A DNA stretch of 64,000 nucleotides. It comes from Pseudomonadota bacterium (GTDB lineage: Bacteria > Pseudomonadota > Gammaproteobacteria > Burkholderiales > Burkholderiaceae_C). Positions 32,837 to 41,316 of the stretch are shown here, one piece after another. The notes beneath the pieces were generated by a model, which saw only the letters and a list, made by a program, of their open reading frames with translations, was not told where the DNA came from and did no database searches. Both the position numbers and the translations under genes were made by a program. How positions within the stretch are numbered: position 1 is the stretch's first letter; every line of letters begins with the position of its first letter. The DNA lies in contig JAIUPH010000023.1 of NCBI GenBank assembly GCA_020161065.1, positions 1 to 64,000 on the forward strand, given 5' to 3'.

Positions 32837-34869
32837 CCGGCAACTTCAACGGCAGGTGCCTCGGCGGGCGGTGCCGTCGGCAGTTCCAGCTCGAACCAGA
32901 AGCAGCTGCCGACGCCGAGTTCGCTGTCCAGGCCGATGCGGCCGCCCAGGCGTTCGATGAACTGGCGGCACAGCGCCAGGCCCAGTCCGGTGCCGCCGTA
33001 GCTCGCCGCGACGGCGGCGTCGGCCTGCACGAACTCCTGGAACAGCCGGCCCTTGGCGGCGGGCGCGACGCCGCAGCCCGAATCGCGCACCTCGCAGCGC
33101 AGGCGGTGGCGCGCCGCGCCGGCACCGGGTCCGAGGCTGCTCAACGCCACCTCGATGAAGCCCTTGCGGGTGAACTTCATGGCGTTCGACACCAGGTTCA
33201 CCAGCACCTGGCGCAGCCGCCCGGCATCGAAGACCAGCCGCGCCGGCAAGCGGGAGTCCAGGCTCGACCGCAGCGCCAGGCCCTTGAGGCGGGCGGTCTC
33301 GACGAACGGCGCCAGCGCATCGGTCAACCACGCGTCGAGCGCCGTCGGCGCGGGCTCGAACTCGAAGCGGCCGGTTTCCAGCTTGGCCAGGTCCAGCACG
33401 TCGTTGACCAGCGTCAGCAGCGTGTCGGCCGAGCCGCGCATCAGCTCGACGAAGCGGCGCTGCCGCGGGTCCAGCGACGAATGCATCAGCAACTGCGCGA
33501 TGTTGGTCACCGCGCCGATCGGGTTGCGCAGCTCGTGCACCACGTAGGCCAGGAACGGCGGCACCGTCGGCGCCGGCGCTTCGGCCTGGCGCTTCAGCTC
33601 GGCCAGCTGGTGCAGCTCGCGGTCGTGCTGCTCCTGGGCGGCGCGTTCGAAGGCCAGCAGGCGGCGGCGGTCGACCGGGCCCAGCGCCTCGGCATTCGGC
33701 AGGCCGGCTTCCAGCTGCGCCACCAGGTAGCGCGCGCGGCCCGAGCGCTTGACCGCCGGCAGGCAGGCCCGGCGCGCGGCGATGGCGGCGTCCAGCGCGC
33801 CGCGGATGTCGCCCAGCGCCGAGCAGGCCTGGCGCAGGCATTCGTACATGGTCGCTTCGTGCAGCGGCTCGCGGCTGATCGCATCGAACTCTTCGAGGCT
33901 GGCCAGCGCGTAGGCCTTGGCCTCCTCGTGGCGGCCGCGCGCGCACAGCAGCCGCATGCGGCCGGCGCGGTAGGCCTGGCGCCGCATCATCTGCATGCGG
34001 CTGTTGCCGTCGATGCCTTCCTCGCCCAGCCAGGCCTCGGCTTCGTCGAGCAGGCCCTTGCCGATCAGCGCCGCCACGGTGAAGGCGGCGTAGGGCCGCG
34101 GCAGGCGGTCGACGCCGGGGCGCGACAGGTCGGCCGCGAAAGCCTCGTACGCCTCGTCGTGGCGGCCCAGCATGTCCAGCGCCTGCACGCGATTGCCCAG
34201 CACCGCCAGCCAGCCGGGCGTCACCGGGTCGGGCAGCAGCAACTCGCGCGCCTCGTCCAGCAGGACGAGGGCGGCTTCCGGGTCGAAGGCCAGCGTCGTC
34301 AAGCCGCCCGCCAGGTTGTTGCGGACGCCGGCGCGCGGGTAGCGCGGGCCGGCCTCGTCGGCCAGCGCCACGGAACGCTGGGCGTGCTCGAAGAACTGGT
34401 CGGCGTGTCCCGACCACTTGTGCGACAGCGCCAGCGTCTGCAGCAACTGCAGCCGCTCCAGCGGATGCAGCTCGCAAGGGTCGGCCAGCACGTGATCGGC
34501 GATCTGGATCGCCTCGACGAAGCGGCAACTGCTGTACAGCCAGTTGGTTCGCGTCGCCTGCATCAGCTGCGTGCCGTGGCTCGAACCCAGTTCGCGGCAG
34601 CGCCGCAGGGCGTCGTTCAGCAGCCGCTCGCCTTCGGCGGCCGGTGCCGTGACCACCGCGCGGTGCCAGGCGTAGTGCAGGGCCACGGCCTCGGACTCGG
34701 TGTCGCCGGCTTGCTGCGCCGCGGCCAGCGCGGCGCGGCCGAAGCGCGACATGTCGGAATCGTCGCCGCCCTGGCCGCGCATGATCTCCGCGCGGGCCAG
34801 GGCCAGCCAGTGCGCGGCGTCGCGCGGCGGCGCCGTGGATGGCGTTTCCGGGCCAAGCGGTTGCTCCAT
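32833..34869 (-). CDS. Soluble sensor histidine kinase with helical-repeat input region
   Basis: A 678-residue histidine kinase without membrane segments. The first ~420 residues are helical repeats resembling TPR units (QRSVALADEAGPRYPRAGVRNNLAGGLTT, NRVQALDMLGRHDEAYEAF), a likely protein-binding sensor. A coiled coil leads to the dimerisation domain with phospho-accepting His in VVHELRNPIGAV (~443). The HATPase part has VSNAMKFTRKG (N box), DSGCGVAP (G1), and GGTGLGLALCRQFIERLGG (G2). All catalytic boxes are intact. No receiver domain or adjacent response regulator gene is seen, so it is an orphan kinase. Confidence 0.88.
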   Translation of the reverse strand: MEQPLGPETPSTAPPRDAAHWLALARAEIMRGQGGDDSDMSRFGRAALAAAQQAGDTESEAVALHYAWHRAVVTAPAAEGERLLNDALRRCRELGSSHGTQLMQATRTNWLYSSCRFVEAIQIADHVLADPCELHPLERLQLLQTLALSHKWSGHADQFFEHAQRSVALADEAGPRYPRAGVRNNLAGGLTTLAFDPEAALVLLDEARELLLPDPVTPGWLAVLGNRVQALDMLGRHDEAYEAFAADLSRPGVDRLPRPYAAFTVAALIGKGLLDEAEAWLGEEGIDGNSRMQMMRRQAYRAGRMRLLCARGRHEEAKAYALASLEEFDAISREPLHEATMYECLRQACSALGDIRGALDAAIAARRACLPAVKRSGRARYLVAQLEAGLPNAEALGPVDRRRLLAFERAAQEQHDRELHQLAELKRQAEAPAPTVPPFLAYVVHELRNPIGAVTNIAQLLMHSSLDPRQRRFVELMRGSADTLLTLVNDVLDLAKLETGRFEFEPAPTALDAWLTDALAPFVETARLKGLALRSSLDSRLPARLVFDAGRLRQVLVNLVSNAMKFTRKGFIEVALSSLGPGAGAARHRLRCEVRDSGCGVAPAAKGRLFQEFVQADAAVAASYGGTGLGLALCRQFIERLGGRIGLDSELGVGSCFWFELELPTAPPAEAPAVEVAG

Positions 34870-35015
34870 CTCGTTGCTCCTCCCGAAGGGCCTGCCGGTC
34901 GGGTCTTGCCGGCGCCGCGCGCCGCGCGGGACCGCCCCGGCGTTTGATCGAGATTACATCGCAGCCGGCGCCGCCGTGGCCGACCGCCGTGCCGAACCCA
35001 CCTGCCGGCGGCGGG

Positions 35016-35029
35016 TTGATCGGGATGAA
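35016..35029. promoter_or_regulatory. FNR/ANR-like box upstream of the cytochrome c peroxidase
   Basis: TTGAT-CGGG-ATGAA matches the anaerobic FNR consensus TTGAT-N4-ATCAA at nine of ten positions. It lies in the 371-base gap between the histidine kinase (minus) and the peroxidase (plus), about 210 bases before the peroxidase start. Bacterial cytochrome c peroxidases are commonly FNR-controlled. Confidence 0.45.
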
Positions 35030-35060
35030 GGGCAAACGAGCGGCGAAATGTCGAGCGTCG

Positions 35061-35098
35061 ATGACCGGCATCAAACCCACGTCACCACCCTGGGTTTG
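35061..35098. promoter_or_regulatory. Second weak FNR-like site plus 8-base dyad
   Basis: ATGAC-CGGC-ATCAA (35061-35074) matches the FNR consensus at eight of ten positions. It runs into a perfect dyad CAAACCCA (35072-35079) / TGGGTTTG (35091-35098), and a further CAAACCC copy follows at 35113. The rest of the 34870-35240 gap shows no gene. Confidence 0.4.
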
Positions 35099-35240
35099 CG
35101 GTTGACCTGGGACAAACCCGAGGCGCGGGCTTGGCGTTCAATCATGCTGCGCTGCGGAAAGGGTTCGCAACGCAGGGGCGGCGGGCCTGGGTCCCGGCCG
35201 GCCGCCCGCCGAACAGCCCAGGATCAAATCAGGAGCAAAC

Positions 35241-36254
35241 ATGTCGACCCGTCTCGCCCCACTGTCGCTGGCGGCCGTGGCTGCCGCCGTTGCGCTGCTG
35301 GCCGCCGCCAGCACCGCGATGGGGCAAAGCCAGGAGCCCATCCAACCCATCGTGCCGCCGCAGCAGGTCAACCTCGGCATGGTCGAGTTGGGCAAGAAGC
35401 TGTATTTCGACCCGCGGCTGTCCAAGTCCGGTTTCATCTCGTGCAACTCGTGCCACAACCTCAGCATGGGCGGCACCGACAACATCAAGACCAGCATCGG
35501 CGACAAGTGGCAGCAAGGCCCGATCAATGCGCCGACGGTGCTGAACTCCAGCCTCAACGTCGCGCAGTTCTGGGACGGCCGCGCCTCCGACCTGAAGGCG
35601 CAGGCCGGCGGCCCGATCGCCAACCCCGGCGAGATGGCCTTCAGCCACACGCTGGCGATCGGCATCCTGGCGTCGATCCCGGCCTACCAGCGCGAGTTCA
35701 AGCAGGTCTTCGGCAAGGACAAGATCGACATCGACCAGGTGACGCTGGCGATCGCCGAGTTCGAGAAGACCCTGGTCACGCCCAACTCGCGCTTCGACCA
35801 GTGGCTGCTGGGCAAGAAGGACGCGCTGACGTCCGATGAACTGGCCGGTTATCAGCTCTTCAAGAACAGCGGCTGCGTGGCCTGCCACAACGGCCCGGCG
35901 GTGGGCGGCAACTCGTTCCAGAAGATGGGCATCGTGCAGGCCTACAAGGCCACCAGCCCGGCCGAGGGCCGCAGCGCGGTGACGGGCAAGGAGATCGACC
36001 GCTTCACCTTCAAGGTGCCGACGCTGCGCAACGTGGAGATGACCTATCCGTACTTCCACGACGGCGCCGCCAACACGCTGCCCGAGGCGGTGGACGTGAT
36101 GGGCCGCCTGCAGCTCGGCAAGAACTTCACGAAGGAAGAGAACGCCAAGATCGTGTCGTTCCTGAAGACGCTGACCGGCGACCAGCCCAGCTTCCTGATG
36201 CCGATCCTGCCGCCGTCGAGCGACACGACGCCGCGGCCGGATCCGTTCAAGTAG
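35241..36254 (+). CDS. Diheme cytochrome c peroxidase
   Basis: A periplasmic enzyme that reduces hydrogen peroxide to water with electrons from small cytochromes. The signal peptide (MSTRLAPLSLAAVAAAVALLAAAS) ends near ASTAMGQ. Heme motifs are CNSCH (68-72) and CVACH (212-216). Family segments are LGKKLYFDPRLSKSGFISCNSCH, NAPTVLNSSLN, FKVPTLRNVEMTYPYFHDG and the closing MGRLQLGKNFTKEE. It is 337 residues, the normal length. The ribosome-binding site AGGAG lies eight bases before the ATG. It gives peroxide defence or anaerobic peroxide respiration. Confidence 0.93.
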   Translation: MSTRLAPLSLAAVAAAVALLAAASTAMGQSQEPIQPIVPPQQVNLGMVELGKKLYFDPRLSKSGFISCNSCHNLSMGGTDNIKTSIGDKWQQGPINAPTVLNSSLNVAQFWDGRASDLKAQAGGPIANPGEMAFSHTLAIGILASIPAYQREFKQVFGKDKIDIDQVTLAIAEFEKTLVTPNSRFDQWLLGKKDALTSDELAGYQLFKNSGCVACHNGPAVGGNSFQKMGIVQAYKATSPAEGRSAVTGKEIDRFTFKVPTLRNVEMTYPYFHDGAANTLPEAVDVMGRLQLGKNFTKEENAKIVSFLKTLTGDQPSFLMPILPPSSDTTPRPDPFK

Positions 36255-36286
36255 CGGCTTGAAGCGGTGGCGGGCTGGCGAGGGAT

Positions 36287-37771
36287 CTACTCCCTCACCA
36301 CCGTCACCGTGCACCCCGCCTGCGCCACCACCTGCGAGCTGACGCTGCCGAAGTGCCGGCGCAGCGCCGAGGCGCCGCGCGCGCCCATCACGATGTGGTC
36401 GACCCGCGTGCGCTCGGCGAAGTCGACGATGGCGGCTGCCGCGTCGGGCGACTCCAGCACGTGGAAGGTCAGCCGCGCCTCGTCGAGCTCCAGCGCCTTG
36501 ACCATCGGCCGCGCCCAGTGCTTGAGCGCGACGAGCTGCTTGACGTGATGGCTGTGCCCCTGCTCGTCGACGCGGTCGTCCATCGCGATGCGGCCGGTGC
36601 GCATCACGCTGACGCAGGCCAGCCGCGCGCCGGGCTCGGTCAGCACGATGCGGCGCACCGTCTCGCGCAACTGGTCCAGCAAGCCTTGTGAAGCGTTGTT
36701 GACGTCGACCGCGGCCAGCACGATGGGGCTCTTCATCAACTGGCTGCTGGCGCCGGGCTGGGGCAGCCGCTCGCTGTCCTGCCCGGCGGCGCGCAGCCGG
36801 CGCTTGAAGCGCTGCCAGCGGCTGTCGGTGCCCAGCTTGGCGGCGCGCTCGGTCAGCGCCACCTGCGCCGGGAACTGCAGCGCCAGCGCCAGCTGCGCGC
36901 CGCTCTGGAAGCGCCTGGCGGGGTCGACCTCCAGGCATTGCAGGATCACTTCCTGCAGCCAGGGCGGGCAATCGGGCCGCAGCCGGCGCGGCGGCACCGG
37001 GTCTTCGTACAGCCGCCGGCGCAGGCCGCGGATGTTGTCGGGCTGGCCGAACGGGCGCTGCCCGGTCGTGAAGTGGTAGAGCATGACGCCCAGCGCGAAG
37101 AGGTCGCTGCGCGGGTCCTTGCGCACGAACTGCACCTGCTCGGGCGACATGTAGGGGCCGGTGCCCATCGGCAGCTCGAACTCTTCTTCCAGCAGGTCGG
37201 GCAGCTTGTCGTGGCGCGACAGCCCGAAGTCGACCAGCACCGCGCTGCCGTCGGCGCGGAACATGATGTTGCTGGGCTTGACGTCCAGGTGCACCAGCCC
37301 CTGGCGGTGCAGGTCGTGCAAGGCGGTGGCCACGCGCGAGCCGATCTCGATGACCTCGTCGATCGGCAGCGGCGCGGCGTCCAGCCGCGGCCGCAGCGAC
37401 GCGCCTTCGATGCGCTCCATCACCAGGTAGGGCTGCAGCGTGATGTCGCCGCGCGCCACATAACGCGGTACGTGAGGACCCGTCAGCGCCGGCAGGATGA
37501 GCTGCTCGACCTCGAAGCCGACGATCGAGGCCGGGTCTTCGCCGCCCTTGATGCGCGGCACCTTCATCACCAGCGGCATGGCGTCGCCGGCGCTGCTGCC
37601 GCCGTCACCAGCACCATCGGCCGGCGCTTCGCGGTGCACGGCCCAGATCACCGCCATGCCGCCCTGGTGCAGCCGCTGGTCGACGACGAAGCCGTCGATG
37701 ACCTGGCCTTCGTGCAGCCGCGCCGCCGGCGCCGGCGACGGCGGCGCGGTGGAACTTTCGTCAGACGCCAT
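36287..37771 (-). CDS. Ser/Thr protein kinase fused to a universal stress protein domain
   Basis: A 494-residue two-domain signalling protein. The kinase domain (~25-310) keeps the ATP lysine (LVMKVPR, ~68), the catalytic loop LVHLDVKPSNIMF (~160; Asp, Lys and Asn kept, Arg of HRD replaced by Leu), VDFGLSR and the GTGPYMSPEQV activation segment, so it is probably active. The C-terminal ~145 residues are a UspA domain (SPIVLAAVDVNNASQGLLDQ ... IVMGARGASALRRHFGSVSSQVV), including the G-x2-G-x9-G nucleotide signature. No membrane helix is seen. The start overlaps the upstream phosphoesterase gene by 11 bases. Confidence 0.9.
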   Translation of the reverse strand: MASDESSTAPPSPAPAARLHEGQVIDGFVVDQRLHQGGMAVIWAVHREAPADGAGDGGSSAGDAMPLVMKVPRIKGGEDPASIVGFEVEQLILPALTGPHVPRYVARGDITLQPYLVMERIEGASLRPRLDAAPLPIDEVIEIGSRVATALHDLHRQGLVHLDVKPSNIMFRADGSAVLVDFGLSRHDKLPDLLEEEFELPMGTGPYMSPEQVQFVRKDPRSDLFALGVMLYHFTTGQRPFGQPDNIRGLRRRLYEDPVPPRRLRPDCPPWLQEVILQCLEVDPARRFQSGAQLALALQFPAQVALTERAAKLGTDSRWQRFKRRLRAAGQDSERLPQPGASSQLMKSPIVLAAVDVNNASQGLLDQLRETVRRIVLTEPGARLACVSVMRTGRIAMDDRVDEQGHSHHVKQLVALKHWARPMVKALELDEARLTFHVLESPDAAAAIVDFAERTRVDHIVMGARGASALRRHFGSVSSQVVAQAGCTVTVVRE

Positions 37772-38504
37772 GGGCCAGGCGTTCGGCCAGCGCCGGCGGC
37801 AGCCCGGCGGCGCGGATCTTGGCGGCCGCCGACTCGTGGTCGTAGGGCACGCGCCAGAAGCTCAGGCTGCCCTCGGCCTCGTCGTGGATGGCGTAGCAGG
37901 CGGCGGGGTCGCCGTCGCGCGGCTGGCCCACCGAGCCGGGGATGACCAGCCAGCGCCGCTGCGGCAGCAGCGGAATCGGCACGCCCGGCGTCGGCACGAA
38001 GTCGGCCGCTTTGCCGGTGGTCGACAAGTGGTACAGCCGCGGCTCGTGCACGTGGCCGCAGAAGGTGATGCGCGCGCGCGTGGCGTGCAGGCTGCGCATG
38101 GCGTCCATGCGGCCGAGGATGTAGCCCCATTCCAGCGGCGCCCAGGCGTTGGCGTGCACGTACAAGACCTTGCCGGCCTCGTGGCGCGCCGGCAGCCGCG
38201 CGAGGAAGGCGATCTGCTCGGCGCTCAGCTGGCTGCGCGTCCACTCGATCACCTGCCGCGGCTCGGGCCGCATCTCGGGCGAGGCGCCTTCCACCGTGGC
38301 CAGGTCGTGGTTGCCCTGCACGGCCGGCGCGCCGGCGGCCACCAGTTCGCGCACGCGGTCGACCACCCAGCCGGGGTCGGCGCCGTAGCCGACGAAGTCG
38401 CCCAGCAGCGCATAGCCGTCGACGGCCTGGCCGGCGACGTGCTCGAGCACGGCTTCCAGCGCCTCGCGGTTGGCGTGCAGGTCGGTGAGGACGGCGGTTC
38501 TCAT
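37761..38504 (-). CDS. Metallophosphoesterase (YfcE/PrpE-like calcineurin fold)
   Basis: A 247-residue dimetal phosphoesterase with all five calcineurin-type motifs: DLHANREAL (D-x-H, ~8-10), GDFVGYGADP (GD, ~35), GNHDLA (~64), a YVHAN histidine, and FCGHVHEP (GHxH, ~149). Related small enzymes act as phosphodiesterases, as diadenosine tetraphosphatases, or as protein phosphatases. Here it directly precedes and overlaps a Ser/Thr kinase gene, so a protein-phosphatase role against that kinase or its target is attractive but unproven. The start ATG at 38504 is the family start. Confidence 0.87.
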   Translation of the reverse strand: MRTAVLTDLHANREALEAVLEHVAGQAVDGYALLGDFVGYGADPGWVVDRVRELVAAGAPAVQGNHDLATVEGASPEMRPEPRQVIEWTRSQLSAEQIAFLARLPARHEAGKVLYVHANAWAPLEWGYILGRMDAMRSLHATRARITFCGHVHEPRLYHLSTTGKAADFVPTPGVPIPLLPQRRWLVIPGSVGQPRDGDPAACYAIHDEAEGSLSFWRVPYDHESAAAKIRAAGLPPALAERLAHGV

Positions 38505-38574
38505 CGGAGGCTGCAGTCTGACATGAGCCGCCGGCGGCCGTCGGGCCAGGCCGGCGCGGGGGACGGGGCGAGGC

Positions 38575-39333
38575 TCAGCCGCGGCCGACGAAAGGCATCT
38601 TGGTGGCCATCACGTTGACGAACAGCATGTTGGCCGACAGCGGCAGCCGCGCCATCGTCAGGAAGGCGTCGACCACGCATTGGATGTCCATCCGCGGCTC
38701 GGGCCGGGTGCTGCCGTCGGCCTGCGGCACGCCTTGCGACATGCGCTCGGTCATCTCGCTGGCGGCGTTGCCGATGTCGATCTGGCCGACCGCGATGTCG
38801 AACGGCCGGCCGTCCAGCGCCGCGGTGCGCGTGAGGCCGCTCACCGCGTGCTTGGTGGCGGTGTAGGCGATCGACCCCGGCCGCGGCGCATAGGCCGAGA
38901 TGCTGCCGTTGTTGATGATGCGGCCGCCCTGCGGCTGTTGCGCCTTCATGATGCGGAAGGCCTCGCGCAGGCAGTAGAAGCTGCCGTTCAGGTTGGCGTC
39001 GACGACGCTGCGCCATTCGGCCGGGGTGACGAGGTCGGGCGTCTTCGCGCCCAGCCCGCCGCCGGCGTTGTTGAACAGCAGGTCGAGGCGGCCGAAGTCG
39101 CGCTCGATGGCCGCGAAGGCGGCGGCCACGCTGTCGTCGCGGGCTACGTCGCAGGCCAGCGGCAGCACGCGCGCGGCGGCGTCGCCGGCCAGGCGCGCGG
39201 TCTCCTGCAAGGCCTCGGCGCGGCGGCCGAGCACGGCGACGGACCAGCCCTCTTGGACCAGGGCGAGGGCACAGGCGCGGCCGATGCCGGAGCCGGCGCC
39301 GGTGACGGCAGCAAAGCGGGAAGGCGTGTTCAT
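38575..39333 (-). CDS. Short-chain dehydrogenase/reductase (SDR)
   Basis: A classical SDR oxidoreductase of 252 residues. The cofactor motif [16 protein letters not shown] is at ~10-25, NNAGGG at ~88, catalytic Ser in NNGSISAY, and YTATKHA (Tyr and Lys, ~160). An arginine after strand 2 (VLGRRAEAL) favours NADP(H). The substrate is unknown. Its ATG overlaps the stop of the hybrid histidine kinase gene (ATGA), so the two are coupled in translation, which is unusual company for an SDR. Confidence 0.88.
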   Translation of the reverse strand: MNTPSRFAAVTGAGSGIGRACALALVQEGWSVAVLGRRAEALQETARLAGDAAARVLPLACDVARDDSVAAAFAAIERDFGRLDLLFNNAGGGLGAKTPDLVTPAEWRSVVDANLNGSFYCLREAFRIMKAQQPQGGRIINNGSISAYAPRPGSIAYTATKHAVSGLTRTAALDGRPFDIAVGQIDIGNAASEMTERMSQGVPQADGSTRPEPRMDIQCVVDAFLTMARLPLSANMLFVNVMATKMPFVGRG

Positions 39334-41084
39334 GGTGGGGTGGGCTTGGGTGCGTTGGACGGCGCCATTGTCCATGCCGCGGCGCTCGGCGGCGGCAACC
39401 AGGCGAGCAGCGCCGCGAACAGCGCGGCCGGCTCGACCGGCTTGGCCAGCACTTCGTTCATGCCGGCGTCCAGGCACTGCTGCTTCATCTCGGCCTCGGC
39501 GCTGCCCGTCAGCGCCACGATCGGCGGGCCGCCGCCGGGGCGGCGGGCACGGACCCGGCGCGCCAGCTCGATGCCGTCGAAGCCGGGCAACTGCAGGTCG
39601 CTGAGGATCACGCTGTAGGGCTGCGCCAGCGCCAGCCGCGCCGCCTCGGGGCCGCTGGCGGCTTCGTCGACCTGCAGGCCGCATTGCACCAGCAGTTCGC
39701 GCACCACCTCGCGGTGCAGCGCCTCGTCGTCGACGACCAGCACGCGGTGCCCGGCAGCGCGCGCGCGCAGCGCCGCCTCGGCGGCGGCCACTTGGTCGTG
39801 CGCGTCGCTGCTCGCCGGCATGCTGGCGGCCGGCGGCAGCCGGGCGGTGAACCAGAACAGGCTGCCCTGGCCGGGCACGCTGTCGGCACCGGCTTGGCCG
39901 CCCATCTTCTGCGCCAGCGCGCGCGTGATCGCCAGGCCGAGGCCGGTGCCGGCGCCGCCCGTGGCACCCGCGGCGCCCGGCGCGTGCGGCTCGCGCACCT
40001 GGACGAAGGGCTCGAACAGCCCGGCCAGCGCCTGCGGCGCGATGCCGATGCCGGTGTCCTGCACCTCGAAGCGCAGCAGCGCCGCGCCGGCGTCTTCTTC
40101 GAGCAGCCGCGCGCGCAGCGTGATGCTGCCGGCGCGCGTGAACTTGACGGCATTGCCGGCATAGTTCAGCAGCGCCTGGCGCAGCCGGCCGACATCGCCG
40201 TGCCGGCGCGCCGGCGGCGGCGGCGCCTCGATGCGCACCGCCACGCCTTGCGCGGCGGCGCGGTCCTCGACCATCGCGCGCACTTCCAGCAGCAGGCCTT
40301 CGACGTCGAAGTCGGCCTCGTCCAGCTCGTCGCGACCCGACTCGATGCGCGCCAGGTCGAGCACCTCCTGGATGATGCCTTGCACGTGCCGCAAGGCGGC
40401 GTCCATCTTGTCCAGCCGGCTGGCGCGCGAGGCGGCCGACGCATCGCTGCGCAGCAGGTGGCTCAAGCCGACCACGGCGCTCAGCGGCGTGCGCAGCTCG
40501 TGGCTCATCTGCGCCAGGAACACGCCCTTGGCGCGGCTGGCGCGCTCGGCGGCGGCGTGTGCCTGTTCGAGTTCGAGGTTGAGCGAGTGGATGCGCCGCG
40601 CCGACAGGCGCAACTCCATCTGGTCCATCACCACCGAGGCCAGGTCGGACAGCAGGCTCAGCTCGGCGGCCGTCACCTGGCGCGGCTGGTGGTCGATGGC
40701 GCACAGCACGCCCAGGCGGTGGTCGTCGTGCGTCTTCAGCGGCACGCCGGCATAAAAGCGCAGGCCGAAAGCGCCGGCCACCAGCGGATTGGCCAGCGAG
40801 CGCGGGTCGACGCGCGCGTCGGTCAGCACGTAGGGCAGGTCGCTCAGGATGGCCGACGAGCACAGCCCCGGGTCGCGCGGAATCTGGTCCAGCTCGAGCC
40901 CGGTGTGCGACTTGAACCAGATGCGGTCTTCGTCGACCAGGCTGACGATGGCGATGGGCACCTGCAGCTCGCGGCACACCAGCCGCGTGATGGCGTCGAA
41001 GGTGCCGTCGGGCGGCGTGTCGAGGATGGCGTAACGCCGCAGCGCCTCGAGTCGCGCCTTCTCGATGGACGGTAGGCTTCCCAT
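39330..41084 (-). CDS. GAF hybrid sensor histidine kinase/response regulator
   Basis: A 584-residue cytosolic hybrid kinase. An N-terminal GAF domain (~15-160) begins [21 protein letters not shown] and includes [12 protein letters not shown], typical of the GAF sensors in this kinase group. The HisKA domain has [18 protein letters not shown] (~195). The HATPase boxes are [21 protein letters not shown] and [19 protein letters not shown] receiver domain (~445-565) has [10 protein letters not shown], the phospho-Asp in [12 protein letters not shown] (~497) and a conserved lysine in LAKPVEP. It starts at 41084 ([11 protein letters not shown]). No HPt or output regulator is adjacent; the next gene is an SDR. 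Confidence 0.9.
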   Translation of the reverse strand: MGSLPSIEKARLEALRRYAILDTPPDGTFDAITRLVCRELQVPIAIVSLVDEDRIWFKSHTGLELDQIPRDPGLCSSAILSDLPYVLTDARVDPRSLANPLVAGAFGLRFYAGVPLKTHDDHRLGVLCAIDHQPRQVTAAELSLLSDLASVVMDQMELRLSARRIHSLNLELEQAHAAAERASRAKGVFLAQMSHELRTPLSAVVGLSHLLRSDASAASRASRLDKMDAALRHVQGIIQEVLDLARIESGRDELDEADFDVEGLLLEVRAMVEDRAAAQGVAVRIEAPPPPARRHGDVGRLRQALLNYAGNAVKFTRAGSITLRARLLEEDAGAALLRFEVQDTGIGIAPQALAGLFEPFVQVREPHAPGAAGATGGAGTGLGLAITRALAQKMGGQAGADSVPGQGSLFWFTARLPPAASMPASSDAHDQVAAAEAALRARAAGHRVLVVDDEALHREVVRELLVQCGLQVDEAASGPEAARLALAQPYSVILSDLQLPGFDGIELARRVRARRPGGGPPIVALTGSAEAEMKQQCLDAGMNEVLAKPVEPAALFAALLAWLPPPSAAAWTMAPSNAPKPTPP

Positions 41085-41316
41085 GTTGACCTGCCTTGCA
41101 AGCAATGGGCCGGTTGGCCGAAGCACGGTGGCCGCCCGCTCACGCCGGCAGTCTTGGCTGCCGGTTCCCGCTCGGGCGCAACATCTTGTAGCACGCTGGT
41201 GGCGGGCGCGGCTTGCGGCAGATCGTGCTCGGTGGCGGTGTCGGCGGCCGGCGCTTCGCGCCTCGACTTCGCTGCGCGACGTCAGCCTGCAACGCAAGCG
41301 TCGAGCGGCTGGCCGC

